Shown: positions 1-31,484 of the stretch, piece by piece
How the letters are laid out: each line of letters starts with the position of its first letter
Numbering within the stretch: position 1 is the stretch's first letter
Assembly: GCA_964016985.1 (NCBI GenBank)
Contig: OZ024830.1
Location: forward strand, 20,484,387-20,548,386
Origin: Anodontia alba
Lineage: Eukaryota > Mollusca > Bivalvia > Lucinida > Lucinidae
Length of the DNA stretch: 64,000 nt
Reading direction: 5' to 3'
Program-made: the position numbers and the translations under genes
Notes under the pieces: model-generated
Told to the model about the DNA's origin: nothing
The model's input: the letters and a program-made list of their open reading frames with translations, nothing else
The model's database searches: none

Positions 1-260
1 ATGTTGAGCACTGTCAGTTTACCTAACCACACATTTTCCTGGGCAGACTTAGTCCTCTAAGCGGTCAACCAGTACTTGTGCACATTCTTTCACAAGAAAC
101 TGACAACTGCCCTTCTTGAATCAGCAGAAGGGAGAGAATGACTGTTGAAAATATTTTATGATCAGTCTCCGTGAAAGAATGTTACCAGACCCGGCGGGGA
201 TCAAACCCACAACCTGATCACCAGTGGAATGGGCATCTGATTAAGCCACCGAGGCCGGCT
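1..260 (-). repeat. tRNA-derived SINE copy 1
   Basis: Minus-strand SINE cut by the window edge. Read in reverse complement it opens GCCGGCCTCGGTGGC (box A-like), has a box B-like GGGTTTGATCCC, then a tRNA-unrelated body shared with copies at 18611 and 31485. It is more diverged than those copies. Confidence 0.8.
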
Positions 261-612
261 AAATGTGCAATATTCAAACAAAAGTGTATATCATATAAAA
301 AAATGACCATACATCTCCAGTTTTCTATATTGTTTATACGTTTGGGTTGGCCACAACATGGATCCCAGAAATCATGTTATAAGAAGTTGTGATGTACCCT
401 TATTTTTTTCATTGTGCTGTTTGCATAGATTTACACTTTCAAGGACTGACCTATTTGAGTGCATGTCAGGATATCCAAAAATGAGGCCCCTCCCTTAGTT
501 CTAGCTTTTATGACAGGGGAGGGAAAGTGCTTTCACAAAAATCTTCATTTATCTGCATATAAGGTCAGTTAGTGAAACTATTGTCCAAAATACAACATAA
601 TGAAGATGTTGT

Positions 613-826
613 TTAACCCTTGTCCTGATGAATAAATTAAGATGCCACACCCATTTCTAATTGTCAGCCAATCAGATTACTTGATCCAGGTTGTTGATAC
701 AAATCCACATACTTAATGGCAAACAGTGCAGATCCAGATCAGTTGGCTTCTTCAGAAGCCAACTGATCTGGATCTACACTGTTTGCAAATACAGGGTATA
801 TCCGGGCTCAGCAGGACAAGGGTTAA
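613..826. mobile_element. MITE family A (TTAACCCTTGTCC ends), copy 1
   Basis: Ends are TTAACCCTTGTCCTG and the inverse ending AAGGGTTAA. The central palindrome is GCAAACAGTGCAGATCC-AGATCAGTTGGCTTC and its complement, at about 721-787. No coding capacity. TTAA at both ends fits a piggyBac-type target duplication. Confidence 0.85.
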
Positions 827-954
827 TGGACAGTTCTTGATGCTGTTTAGTTACACCCCATTGCATGTTTTAGCCTGCCTTTCTTTTTATAACCTTTACA
901 TAAAAGGGTATATAACCTTTTAGTATGCCATGCGCTATAAATTCTCCATAACGT

Positions 955-1160
955 ACCATTAATGCATAGCATGCTGGGTAAAAGTTTCAGCAGATGATAA
1001 ATTGTTGATATTTTCTTTAATATTTTTCCAGAAAATACGGTTTGATATTTTGTGAAAATTGTCTCCTCAGGGACAATTTGCACAAAATTTCAAGCCCTAT
1101 TTTCTAGACAGAACTAAAAAATGTCACCAATTTGTCATTTGCGGAATTTTAAAGTTAAAC
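955..1160. mobile_element. Foldback MITE family M, copy 1
   Basis: Imperfect inverted repeat centred near 1066 (ATTGTCTCC..GGGACAATTT). Outer arms carry 'GCATGCTGGGTAAAA', 'CAGCAGATGA' and the inverse. The same arms recur at 54785-54993 with a much more perfect hairpin. Confidence 0.65.
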
Positions 1161-1608
1161 TTTCTTACCCAAAATATGCTCCTGGCCGTATTATCAGGAA
1201 TCAAATTGGTGGCATTTTCCTTACTTTGCCAAGAAACCAGGACAACATTTTATGTGGACTCACCAGGTGATTCATATATTCCATCAAAACCTATTCCCTA
1301 GGGAAAAACAAGCATATTTAAAAAATGATATTTGCTCATATTTAAATTCTGCCTATTCAGGATTTATACCCTGTTATTTTCTTAAATTAGATGCAGTCTT
1401 ACACTTAATGTGAAAACTGATCTCAGTAATTTCCTGTTTCCAGCAGCAACTCAAGTACTCAAACTGTGGGTCTTGTCTTATCCATACAGTGACAGCCCAG
1501 GCATGAGGTTATAAAGCATTTTTCATGCTCAACTCAGCTGAGCATGAAATTTGCCCTCCTAATAAATCTAAAATTACTAACAGTTCCAAATTCTTTCCTG
1601 CTAAACAT

Positions 1609-1697
1609 AGCTGAGCATGAAAATTTCTCTGCTAATAAATATGAAAATGCCATTTGGCATTTTTATATTATTAGCAGAGAAAATTTCATGCTCAGCT
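1609..1697. repeat. Hairpin, AGCTGAGCATGAAAATTTCTC arms
   Basis: Near-perfect inverted repeat of about 40 bp arms around GCCATTTGGC. A partial extra copy of the arm lies just upstream, at 1540-1560. Probably the centre of a foldback element whose outer ends I could not fix. Confidence 0.75.
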
Positions 1698-2181
1698 GAG
1701 TATGATAAAAGTTTTACAACCTCAAGGTCAGATCAACTTCTAGGCTTTCACAGTTTGCCGATTGGATTTTGCAGATTTACAAAAGTCCCGATCAAAGTGA
1801 AGGTAAAAACAGCAGAAGTTGGGTGTTCTTTTTCTACAAATTTGATTTTGCTCTCTTCTATAAAGGGATCACCCCTTGGGAGCAACTTCTTTCTTTTTAG
1901 AGCTAAAGTAAGGACAGAAAAATCTTTTTCTTTTAGAGTACACCCCTTTTCAGAAAATTCTTACATTTTGGACTACATCCCTTTTCAGAAGGGGATTGAC
2001 GTGCCAGAAACCAAACAGGAAGTTACAAAACTTGTCTCCTTTGTGAAAAATGGCAGAAAAGCTACTATCCAGTCTCCTTAAGGTCTGAAGTTAAAAATAG
2101 CAGCAGGGAGTGCTAATTTTTTCTGCAAAACAGGAAATTTCACTTTGTGCAAATGATATGCCAAAATATTTTTTCAGGAAA

Positions 2182-3275
2182 ACAAGAGGGCCATGATTGC
2201 CCTGTATTGCTCACCTTTGTATCATAGCACTTACGGAACCTGACTTAGAAATGATCAAGGCAAACATTCTGACCAGTATTCATGATGATTACACAAAATG
2301 CTAAAATAATGTAGCATGCCTAATGGAACCTGAAATATAGGTTAAAGTCAAATATGGATGATTGCACTCAAGAGGTCATGCTAGGATGTATTCATGTGCC
2401 AAGTATCACTAACTGTAGGACCAATAGTTATTGAGTAACTGACCTAAATGCAAAAACTTTATAAAGTCAGTGGACCCTGAGATATAGGTCAAGGACAAAT
2501 ATGGATGACTGCATTCAAGAGGCCATGCTAAGATGTATGCATGTACCAAGTATCACTGCTGTAGGTCCAATAGTTACTGAGAAACTGACCTAAACAGAAA
2601 AAACTTAACAAAGTCAGTGGACTGTGAAATATAGGTCATGGTCAAATATTTATAACTGCTTTCAAGAAGTCATGCTAAGTTGTATGCCAGTGGCAAGTGT
2701 CACTGCTGTAGGACCACTAGTTACTGAGAAATTGACCTACATGGAAAAATACTTATCAAAGTCGCTGGACGGTGAAATATAGATCATGAGAGACCCAGTT
2801 TCAAACTTGACCTATAAATAGTCAAGACAAATATTTTGAGCAATATTCATGATGATAACATAAAAAAAATGACCTCTAGAATGTTAACAAGGGTTTCCTT
2901 TGATTTAGCCTGGTCACCTGTTTTTGACCCCAACTGACCCAGTTTCAAACTTGACCTTGAAATCTTCAAGACAAACATTTTGAGCAAGATTCATGAGGAT
3001 TACTTCAAAAATGTGACCTCTAGAGTGTTAACAAGATTTTCCTTTGATTTGGTCTGGTGACCTAGTTTTTGACCCCAAGTGACCCAGTTTTAAACTTGAC
3101 CTAGATTTCATACAGGCAAACATTCTGAGTAGTTTCATTAAGATTAGGTCAAAACTGTGACCTCTAGAGCATTAACAGTCTAATTGTTGATGACACACAA
3201 CGGACATTGAACAATGGACAACGGACAGAGGGTGATCACAATAGCACACCTTGAGCATTTGCTCAGGTGAGCTAA
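2182..3275 (+). mobile_element. Hairpin-ended satellite element H1 (Helentron-like shell)
   Basis: Head ACAAGAGGGCCATGATTGCC...GCTCACC, tail GATCACAATAGCACACC then a hairpin ending GCTCAGGTGAGCTAAAA. Between them lies a diverged tandem array; the anchor GACCTCTAGA recurs at 2871, 3015 and 3159 (144-bp steps). It is the same satellite, inverted, as in H2. No ORF. The architecture (fixed ends, satellite interior, terminal hairpin) resembles non-autonomous Helentron/pearl-type elements; that class is my inference. Confidence 0.75.
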
Positions 3276-3321
3276 AACTAAGAAAAACGTGTGCAAATTA
3301 AAAGGCCAAGGTTAATACATA

Positions 3322-4589
3322 CGAGGGCAAGTCAATAAGTAACCAGCCTATCCCATTTCCAATTGATCGAGGTACCCACAAATTTCATGCCTTGTTTCAA
3401 TACGTTTTAGGCCTGAGAGCAAAATTGCACCCTTATCCTGTCATTCATTCATAAGATATTGAATATCAAACATGGCTAGCGATGCAAAAGCAAGCTTTTC
3501 GTCAAAAGTTGAGTACCATGCTGTAATTCGGTACTTGTATTTGAAAGGGAAAACAGGTCAGGAAATACACTGCGAGTTGACCAATGTTTATGGGTCTTCT
3601 GCACCATTGTATGCACAAGTTAAATTCTGGGTTGGGGAATTCAAATGCGGTAGAACGTCTTTAGAAGACGAAACCAGGTCTGGACGCCCATCAGATGCCA
3701 CCGATGAAGAAATGTGTAACAAAGTACGAGATCTGGTGTACTCTGATAGGCGAGTTAAGGTGGAAGAAATAGCGAATGCATTACACATTTCACATGGTAG
3801 CATTTCAACAATTTTACATGATCGCTTGGATATGCGCAAGCTGACAGCCCGTTGGGTCCCAAAATCCCTTAGCAACGAGCAAATGGCAACCAGAGTATCA
3901 GTATGCAGTGCATTGTTGAAGCGGTTTAGGTCAAAGGAAGATGATTTCCTTTCACGTCTGGTGACTGTAGATGAGACCTAGGTGCATTATATGAGCCAGA
4001 CAATAAAGCTCAAAGTCACCAGTGGGTTGGGCCCGGTCTCCAAGACCAAAGAAGTTCAAAACGCAACCCTCTGCCTGCAAGGTGATGGCAACTGTATTTT
4101 GGGACGCACAAGGCGTTATTATGTTGGACTTTCTAGCAAAGAAAACTACAATAATTATGCAAATTTGCTCCACCAACTGAGAACTGGGATCCATGAAAAA
4201 CGCCGCGGTAAACTCTCCAAAGGGATTCTGCTCCAACAGGACAATGCGAGAGTCCACACTTGCAAAATTGCAATAGATGCTGTTGAGCGGAATGGGTATT
4301 AGCTAATACCGCAACCCACCTATTCTCTGGACTTAGCTCCTAGTGACTATTTCCTATTCCCAAACTTGAAAAAGGATATCCGTGGACGTCATTTCCAGTC
4401 CAACAAAGAAGTCGTGGCGGCAGTTGAGGAGTGGGTTGGAGACAAGGACCCTGGCTTCTTCAGTTCTGGGCTGATGGCACTGGAACATCGTTGGTCCGTG
4501 CATCATTCTAGAGGGCAATTACATCGAAAAAGAAGAGATCAATCTCACCCAGAAATAAGTTAGGCTGTTTTTTTATTGACTCGCCCTCG
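3322..4589 (+). mobile_element. mariner transposon, 1268 bp, inactive
   Basis: Terminal inverted repeats begin CGAGGGCAAGTCAATAA on the left and CGAGGGCGAGTCAATAA on the right (reverse complement), and each end is flanked by TA. Length and layout are typical of mariner. The single gene inside is broken. Confidence 0.95.
3472..4563 (+). pseudogene. mariner transposase pseudogene
   Basis: The start Met at 3472 opens an intact N-terminal helix-turn-helix half (169 residues). The block around the first catalytic Asp reads VTVDET then TAG where mariner has Trp, so the frame stops at 3979. Beyond it the frame shifts and returns with LLQQDNARVHT (second Asp), another stop at 4300, and LDLAPSDYF (third Asp). 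Counting the stop as one position, the second and third Asp are 34 apart, the mariner D34D signature. At least two stops and frameshifts make it non-functional. Confidence 0.95.
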
Positions 4590-4591
4590 TA

Positions 4592-5164
4592 TTTCCTCAT
4601 TAGTTGGTTCATTTATCAGTTAGTCTAGCTCTATTTATATCAGCCAAAACATCTGAGCAGTCCAGTCAGGGTTTCATTGATCTTAAATGTCATTATGCAA
4701 ATACAAATATGTAAAATATATACTTTCTAAGCCATACCTCTAGATAAGCTGATGTTTTAAAAAAAAAAAACTTGATTTTTTTCTCATTTCTCCTTACTAT
4801 CATAACAAAATGATTCAGCGTTTCTCTTTCTTGATAACCCTTCCCCATCTCCCATCTAACCAAATCACGAAATTCAACATTTTGCAGTCGACAAACAGAT
4901 GTACCGACTTGTGGGACTTCAAAGTGTGAAAATGATACAGCATCAAAGAGTCATTCATTGTATCAAATTAGGTTTTGTAAAACTTAATACTTTGAATGAA
5001 ATTACAAGCACAAAACAAAAAAATAAACAATACCATATTTACCATCATCATTTGGACAGAAATGCCTGAGCAAACAGTGAAGATACAATTTGACCAGGGT
5101 CTGTACTGTTTGCCATTCAGCCAGTGCTATCTAAAATACAATTGACTTCTTCAAATTTTAAGGA
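4592..5164. other. Unassigned spacer
   Basis: No gene, RNA or clear element seen. AT-rich, with one A10 run near 4759. Confidence 0.5.
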
Positions 5165-5382
5165 TACCATATTTACTCTAAGTATTGGGACACCTTAACT
5201 CCTTCCCAGACTTATCCTAAAAGTTGAAAAAGTCTATTTTACTACTTGTTGATGTGTCTGAAATAGAGCTGGATGAATGGCAACCAGTGTAGACCCTGAT
5301 CAGATGCCACATTTGTGGCATCTGATCTGGGTCTATACCGTTTGCTCAGACCTGTCTGTCCAATATTTAGCGTTATTACATT
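5165..5382. mobile_element. MITE family B (TACCGTATTTACCCTAAATATT ends), copy 1
   Basis: Starts TACCATATTTACTCTAAG, ends near CCAATATTTAGCG. The core palindrome CAGTGTAGACCCTGATCAGATGCC and its inverse span about 5286-5343. Confidence 0.75.
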
Positions 5383-5432
5383 ACACTAAATACTATCATT
5401 TTTACGCTTTGTGTTTGTACAGTTTGCATTTA

Positions 5433-5594
5433 TTGAGGTTTTAAGGCCCAGTCAACCCTATGGGGTCCCATGTCGAGCATGGTCAGTTTACCATAAACAC
5501 ACTTTTACTGAGTAGACTTAGTCCTCTAAGCAGTTAACCAGAATTGTGCACATATTCTTTTGCCAGAAACTGACAACTGCCCTTCTTGAATCAG
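5433..5594 (-). repeat. SINE copy 2, lacks tRNA head
   Basis: Carries the tail and body (TGAGGTTTTAAGGCCCAGTCAACC...) but stops before the tRNA-like part, i.e. 5'-truncated as expected of incomplete reverse transcription. It abuts a degraded MITE B copy. Confidence 0.75.
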
Positions 5595-5595
5595 G

Positions 5596-5781
5596 CTTCA
5601 GCAAACATGAAGGCTATGATCAGAATACAGCATTACCAGTAATTTGATCAGGGTCTACATTGTTTGTCACATATGTAGCAGCTTTTAGACACATCAGCAG
5701 ATAGAAGACTGGAGTTGTTCGTTTTAAGGACAAGTATAGTGAAGAGTTGATAGAGGAATTCAAATATTTAGAGTAAATATG
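5596..5781. mobile_element. MITE family B, degraded copy
   Basis: Contains GATCAGGGTCTACATTGTTTG, 'CTTTTAGACACATCAGCAG' and an end AAATATTTAGAGTAAATA matching the family B right half. Confidence 0.5.
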
Positions 5782-5899
5782 TTGAACTTCAAAGCAGTTA
5801 GTGAGAGTATCAGGTCAAGCAAGTGTCAGCTCAGCCTCAGATCAAGTTACTGTCAACTGGGTTTTGTTTACAATGCATACAAGGAAGACATTTGGCATA

Positions 5900-6144
5900 T
5901 TAACCCTTAAAATACCAAGAAAAACTGCATCTAAAAATGTCATCTGATTATGTCGTCTGTTGAATATTCTTGCAAACTTTTCAAACCTAATTTTGCATTC
6001 AGGCAAACAGTGTGGACCCTGATCAGACTGCTCCTAGAGGAGCAGTCTGATCTGGGTCGACACTGTTTGCAAAAATGACTTTTAAAATCACAAGCAGATG
6101 ACAAAGCAGACGACAATTGTTGTGATTGGCAGTTTAAGGGTTAA
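5900..6144. mobile_element. MITE family G (TTAACCCTTAAARTRCCAA ends) with the shared core
   Basis: Ends TTAACCCTTAAAATACCAA and the inverse ..TTGGCAGTTTAAGGGTTAA. The centre is the palindrome GCAAACAGTGTGGACCCTGA-TCAGACTGCTCC at 6003-6071. Its ends resemble family M but its core is the one used by families A-F. Confidence 0.8.
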
Positions 6145-6271
6145 AATTAATCTAATCATTCAAAATATTCAGATACATTTACTCCTTACAGTCAGCTCCT
6201 CCTCTTGGTGTCATTGGAAGCTAGCTTTGTTCTGTGATTGTGGCTGTTCCTTGACATTACTTTACTATTTT

Positions 6272-6560
6272 TCATGCCAAACAAAGTACTGGAAAGTTTC
6301 AAAAATACCAATTTTCATGTTGCCAAGCTAATGGAACAATTTCAAAACTTCATTATAATGTTGCCAAACCATTGGAACAATTGTAAATTTTGCAGTTTTC
6401 ATGTCGCCAAATTACTGGAACAATTTTAAAACTTTGTTTTTATGTTGACAAATTATTGGAATAATTTCAAAACTCCCCGTTTTCATGTTGCCAAACTACT
6501 GGAACAATTTCAAAACTTCCAGTTTTCATGCCAAACAAACTAAAGTTTTCAAAAGTTTGA
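6272..6560 (+). repeat. Tandem repeat, about 55-bp unit, 5 copies
   Basis: The unit 'CATGTTGCCAAACTACTGGAACAATTTCAAAACTT' (broken here as CATGTTGCCAAACTA / CTGGAACAATTTCAAAAC) recurs about five times with substitutions and small indels. Not coding. Confidence 0.8.
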
Positions 6561-6591
6561 GTTACACTGCCAGCAAAATTGCTAGAGTAAT

Positions 6592-6796
6592 TTAACCCAT
6601 GTCCTGCTGAACCAGGATATACCTTGCCTTTGCAAACAATGTAGATCCAGATCAGTTGGCTTCTGAAGAAGCCAACTGATCTGGATCTGCATGGTTTGTC
6701 AGTAAGTAGGTGAATCCATATCAACAACCTTGATCAAGTTATCTGATTGGCTGAAAATTAGAAATGGGTGTGGCTTCTTAATTTACAAGGGTTAAA
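6592..6796. mobile_element. MITE family A, copy 2
   Basis: TTTAACCCATGTCCTGCTGAA start, ...ACAAGGGTTAAA end, with the palindrome AGATCAGTTGGCTTCTGAAG centred near 6665. Opposite internal orientation to copy 1. Confidence 0.85.
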
Positions 6797-6949
6797 ACTA
6801 TTCAATATGCAACCAAGTGCCATACAGTCATGAACTCAATCCCACCTTTAGCAGGATTCGAACCTGGGACCTTAGGATCAGGAGTTGGGGAAAGCTAACC
6901 ACTCAGCCACCCGATGCCTAAATTTATGCATTTGAAAATCATATTTACC

Positions 6950-7128
6950 ATAAATATATGTTAACTCCTTATCTTAAAATTGTAACAAGCTCATAGTGCT
7001 ATCTGGTATTGTGTCTAGAATGGCAAACATTGCAGACCCTGATCAAACTGCTCCTTTGGAGCAGTTTGATCTGGGTCTACAATGTTTGCTCTGGTTCTTC
7101 TGTTGGAAAAATTAGGGTAAATAAGATA
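6950..7128. mobile_element. MITE family B-like copy
   Basis: Core palindrome GCAAACATTGCAGACCCTGA..CTGGGTCTACAATGTTTGC at 7022-7089; the right end GGGTAAATAAGATA is family B-like; the left end is degraded. Confidence 0.6.
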
Positions 7129-7278
7129 CGAGGTTTTATAGGGTATCGACCCTGTTCATGTGTTTACATGTAAACCGTCTTCTTTGAAAGGTGGGTGCCT
7201 TGACTCCATAGTCTGTTATCAGCCTTCTGTATTATGGATTCCTTACAGTATGTGGAGTGTTTGCACAAAGAAAAGATA

Positions 7279-7446
7279 CAGAGTTTATTTGGTTGTTTTG
7301 ATCGATTAGGGAGAAATAATTCACTAGTGTTCTAAGGCTTGCGCACAGAAAACGACTGAGTGAAGCGAACAAGTTTTTTTTACAAGCAAACCTTAGAAAA
7401 CGAGTGAATTATTTCTCCGTAATCTTTCAAAACAACCAAATAAACT
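7279..7446. repeat. Foldback repeat, GTTTATTTGGTTGTTTTGA arms
   Basis: About 60-bp imperfect arms (GTTTATTTGGTTGTTTTGAT... and the inverse ...TCAAAACAACCAAATAAAC) flank a non-palindromic middle. Not seen elsewhere in the window. Confidence 0.75.
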
Positions 7447-7984
7447 GTTTATTATATTTTCATCCTGTTTTACCTTTGAATTTTTACATTCAGCCGTTAT
7501 GATTTCCTACCAAAATAGTTCAAATCAGTGCATGAGTTTCAAGAGGGGTGGTTTAGTTTGAAAATCAGTTGCCATCTTTTCACTTTAATGCAAAAATCAT
7601 CCAGTGCTTGAAATACAGACACAAAAATGTCATGAAAGGTGAACTGGATTATCAAGAAAGTCATACTTTATATTTGTGTTGCAGGTCTTAGTTCAAAAAT
7701 GCCAACTGGACGTGAAAATTGCAGTCTGATTTCCATTATTTTATCAAATTTTCTGCGAAATGTCAGCTATTGTTATTGTTGTTATCTACTATGTCAGCAA
7801 CGTCGCCTAGCAATGATGACGTCAAAACGTTCACAATGAAATAATTCACTCGGTGAATTATAGATTATAATTCACTGGTAAATTTCAGTAAATCACTGCT
7901 GAAAATGTAATAAATGTTGTATCATTTGCCTCTAGAAATGACTCAGATCAGCCTGCACATCCATATAGGCTGTTTAGAGTGCTA

Positions 7985-8290
7985 TGAGTGGTTTATATTG
8001 TTGTCCGTTCCAAGGTGGACATTGTTGTTGTTGTGTTGTGGTTTAACGACACGTCAACACTTGTGGGTCATTTTGTGTTGTCTCCCAAAGAAAGGGAGAA
8101 AAGAGATAGCAGAAGAGATGAAAGAGAGGGACATAGAAGAAAGAGAAACAGGAATGAAAGTGAAGAAACAGAAGAAATTAAAACATTCCCCTTCTACCCT
8201 TACCTGCTACGAGGATAGCAGGCCTTGCCCAACTGTAAGCCAATATCAGTTGGAGGCCCCGGTAACGTAAAATACATGACACCTTGGCAC
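7985..8290 (+). repeat. GA-rich dispersed repeat, copy 1
   Basis: TGGTTTAACGACACGTCAACACTTGT head, then a purine-rich stretch (AAAGAAAGGGAGAAAAGAGA...). A second copy lies at 54992-55190 with the same order. The overlapping 118- and 76-codon frames are not conserved between copies, so I do not call a gene. Confidence 0.6.
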
Positions 8291-8713
8291 CACCCCATCA
8301 AGGTGGACATTCTGATTATCTTCGTTGTAATTCTAGCATTGTAGTCACAATCTATTTGACTGTCCACACATACATGCCATTAGCTGTTGACAGAAATCTG
8401 TGAGATTTTGCAAATTTTTAGAGGAGATTTGATGGAATTCTGTGAGATTTTTATGAAAATCACTTTCAAGCTTACATAAGCCATTATTTTAATTAATTAA
8501 GCTTGGGATAGCTATGCTGATGTGTGATTTATTTCCAGTTCTTCAAAAAATAGTTTATTAAATGGTATGAAAATTCTGTGAGATTTGAAAATCTTATGGG
8601 AAATGCAGTCCAGAAGGGCCTAAATTCTGTGAGATTTTGTCTCACAGTGTGAGGTATGGCATGTATGTCCACATTGCTTTTTTGTTTTCTTGTTGTGATA
8701 TTAGCATTGTGGT

Positions 8714-8933
8714 TACCGTATATACTGAATGTATTCGGACAGACAAGCCTGAGCAAATAGTGTAGACCCAGATGGGATGCCGCAAAATGCAGCATCTCAT
8801 CAGGGTCTACGCTGTTTGCCACTCATCCAGCAATTTTTAGACACAACATCGGGTAGTATATTATACTTGTTCAAATTTTTAGAAAAATATTGTAAGAAGT
8901 TGAGTAGTCTGAATACTTAGGGTGAATACGGTA
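8714..8933. mobile_element. MITE family B, copy 2
   Basis: TACCGTATATACTGAATG start and GGTGAATACGGTA end. The core palindrome AGTGTAGACCCAGATGGGATGC and its inverse lie near 8759-8819. Confidence 0.8.
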
Positions 8934-9028
8934 TCTTCGTCAATGGCTGCCCACTGCGCCATTTTCTTTTGGTTTGTACCATTTTCATGTTTGGAGCTGC
9001 ATCAGAAGTTAAAAGAATAAAACTCTCT

Positions 9029-9223
9029 TAACCCTTATCCTGCTGTTCATGACAACCCCTACCTTTGCAAACAGTGTAAATCCAGATCAGATGGCTGAAG
9101 CCATCTGATCAGGATCTACACTGTTTGTCATTCAGTTTGTGAATTTGAACAAAAACATTATATGATGTAATCTGATAGTCATAAATGGGTGTGGCTAAAA
9201 TTATTCAGCAGGACAAGGGTTAA
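9029..9223. mobile_element. MITE family A, copy 3
   Basis: TTAACCCTTATCCTGCTG start and CAGCAGGACAAGGGTTAA end; a short core palindrome around GATGGCTGAAGCCATC. Confidence 0.85.
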
Positions 9224-9224
9224 G

Positions 9225-9440
9225 TTCCCCAATAGTTTTACTACTGACTGTTCCAAAGCATTTCCTCTTTTGCGTTATTCTTTGTTTGTGCATCAGTTGT
9301 TTCATGTGTGGCATTTGTTTTATCATTATTTGTTCCACTGTCCTTCTTTTGATGCCTCGGAAAGCTTGGTGCTTTGTGACTGTGGCATTTCCTGGGTATC
9401 TTCACTTATATTTGTCTGTCTGCCTGAAGAAACAGTGATG
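9225..9440 (+). repeat. Dispersed repeat, copy 1 (pair with 10880-11045)
   Basis: Shares an interrupted block (TTCTTTGTTTGTGCATCA, CATTATTTGTTC, TCCTTCTTT, TTTGTGACTGTG) with 10880-11045. An open frame here has no recognisable domain. Confidence 0.5.
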
Positions 9441-9474
9441 ACAAATTATGTAGAAGCATAAGTTGATCCAGGTC

Positions 9475-9530
9475 TTTGTTTGTTTGTGTTGAGGTTTTAC
9501 GGCCCAGTCAACCCAATGGGGTCATGACCA
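9475..9530 (-). repeat. SINE fragment (tail only)
   Basis: GTTTGTTTGTGTTGAGGTTT followed by TACGGCCCAGTCAACCCAAT matches the tail of the tRNA-derived SINE; the body is absent. Confidence 0.7.
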
Positions 9531-9685
9531 CACTGATCAATTGCTGGTTCTTGGTCCATGAATTGTCCTCTCATATTGGCTAAATTTTTTTTAAGTGATG
9601 AATTAAAGTGGGATAACATTCGAAGGTCTAACCTACCACCCATGATTCTCAGGTTCATTGATTTCACTTGGTTATAATAATTATG

Positions 9686-9905
9686 TTAACTCATTGTAGA
9701 CTGAATGAACTCTCCCACACACTGACAGCTTCTAATTTCAATTTTTTTGCACATGTATATCAGGGTATGTGATTTAGATATTCCTAGAGAAAATGATTGA
9801 ACTATTTGCAAACAGTGGAGACCCTGATCATTCTGTGGCATCTGATCTGGGTCTGCACTGTTTGCCAGCTACTCTTTTAGGGGTCTCCTGACAACAATGG
9901 GTTAA
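9686..9905. mobile_element. MITE family E (TTAACCCATTGTAGACTGA ends), copy 1
   Basis: TTAACTCATTGTAGACTGAA start, ...AACAATGGGTTAA end. The interior holds the shared core GCAAACAGTGGAGACCCTGA..CTGGGTCTGCACTGTTTGC. Confidence 0.75.
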
Positions 9906-10599
9906 TGCAAAACAGATTTTGTTTAAATAAAGCATACACATATGGCAGCCTAGAAACAATATAATGAGCTGTTTAAATTCTAAAATTTGATCTGACAGTA
10001 GTTTCTGTTCAAGAAACAATGAAGGAATAACATTGACTAAATCACAGTGAGCAGCTATGGCAGATTTATTTCATAATGTGCACTTTATTTTAACAAAATT
10101 TGTTCTCTATTCACAAAGTAGAAACAAGATGGGCCACTACTCACTCAGAATGAAACAGCCATTGCATATCTGCAGATGTAGATAATATATTGCCACAATA
10201 AAGAATCAAAATAGTGGATGGCCAAATGTGACCACAGCATGTCAAATTCTGATACTCAAAGAAAGCCTTGGTCCCTCAAAATGTTCATGCCAAGTTTTAA
10301 CAAAACTACTTTGAACTCTGATTTTTTTTTTTTTTTGACATGTATAATTATAGCCTCTGGTGACAAATTTTTAAACTTAAATATAACCCTAGCCAAGCGA
10401 CACGTACTTGTTAAAAAATAAAAAACAAATCATACTACAAAATCAGGGTCTGAAGTTGTTTTGTTGAAATTCTGTATACTTATTTATAGGAATTAAAGCT
10501 ATGACTGTGTAGAGGGGTAAAAGATTTCCTTCAGTCATAAATTCTAACATACCAGGGCCAAACTGACCTTCAAGCTGCCCTCAAACTGTTCTTTAGGAT
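9906..10599. other. Unassigned spacer
   Basis: No supported gene. Includes a T16 run at about 10322. Short open frames show no domains. Confidence 0.5.
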
Positions 10600-10788
10600 C
10601 AATAGGATCTGCTGAACCTTGATATGCCCTTCCTTTGCAAACAGTACAGATCCAGATCAGTTGGCTTCTGATCCTTGTCATTCAGTATGTGAATTTATAT
10701 CAACAATCTGGATTAAGTAATCTGATTGGCTGACAATTGGAAATGGGTGTGGCATCTTAATTTATTCAGCATGACAATTAAGGGTTAA
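10600..10788. mobile_element. MITE family A, copy 4 (partial)
   Basis: Left end degraded; half of the core palindrome (GCAAACAGTACAGATCCAGA) is present but its partner arm is deleted. Right end ...TTAAGGGTTAA kept. Confidence 0.75.
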
Positions 10789-10879
10789 TGTTAGCCAGAA
10801 CGTCCATGTTTTGGCCGTTATTTAGGCTAATCACATATTCCATCAATGAAGGCCCAGACCTGCATGCTCAGATCATCAC

Positions 10880-11045
10880 TGTTCACATGGAAACAATTTT
10901 TCTACTGACCATTTCAACATGGTTCCTCTCTTGCAGTTCTTTGTTTGTATATTGGTGGTTTCACATGTGGTGTTTGTTTTGTCATTATTTGTTCATCTCT
11001 CCTTCTTTCTTGCCATGGGAAGGTTGTATTTTGTGATTGTGCACT
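10880..11045 (+). repeat. Dispersed repeat, copy 2
   Basis: Counterpart of 9225-9440. It lies just downstream (in minus-strand sense) of the putative NLE1 stop, so it could be in the 3' UTR. Confidence 0.45.
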
Positions 11046-11143
11046 GATGTACAGACTGATCTTGGGTCTTCACTGCCAAGACCCCTTCTCATATGGCACA
11101 GCTATTTTTCCATTGTGACTTGTTTCTTGGCCAGCTCTATCTG

Positions 11144-11149
11144 TTTATT
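11144..11149 (-). promoter_or_regulatory. Possible NLE1 poly(A) signal AATAAA
   Basis: AATAAA on the minus strand about 150 bp past the putative NLE1 stop. The hexamer is common in AT-rich DNA, so support is positional only. Confidence 0.3.
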
Positions 11150-11296
11150 GTCCATTGATCTTCTGGCAGTATCTGGAAGCAAGATTTCTTGTAATGTCAT
11201 TGTCCTGCTCATACTGCTCTATCACAGGTACTTGATACGAAGTTATCTTCTTGTTTTGTCAGGCTGCCAGTACCACCTGGGGCAGCCTAGAAGGAA

Positions 11297-31131
<19,835 letters not shown>

Positions 31132-31484
31132 CTGAAAATATTAATTCATTCTGATAAAGTCACAACAAAACAACAATAAGAGTCATTTTTTATTAATCAG
31201 AAATATGGCATTACAGTTTATACTCAAAGCAATTATTTGTTACAAAAATGTTAAGGAGCCAAAATGTGTGCACTTGTACCTTTGTCAGCCCTGGGGAAAC
31301 TAAGATCAGCTTACATATTTGAACAGTCTGATCAGTGTCCAACTGACGAAAACTCAGATCCTTGCCTATCATTCACAGTCTGTGTTTAAAGGGACATTAT
31401 CCTTCTAACAAATTCAAAGAAAGTAAAGACAGACTAACATCCCTTTCTATGTTTCAATCTACCGTAATAACCCAAGGATATGGA

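Noticed and set aside
1617..2081. 154-codon open frame
   Set aside because: It starts inside a hairpin, shows no domain, and its composition matches the surrounding non-coding DNA.
7914..8270. 118- and 76-codon frames with charged tails
   Set aside because: The charged tail is the GA-rich repeat, and the copy at 54994 does not conserve the reading frame beyond composition.
9189..9461. 90-codon frame with Cys/Phe-rich sequence
   Set aside because: It overlaps a MITE end and a dispersed repeat; the second repeat copy at 10880 does not keep the frame.
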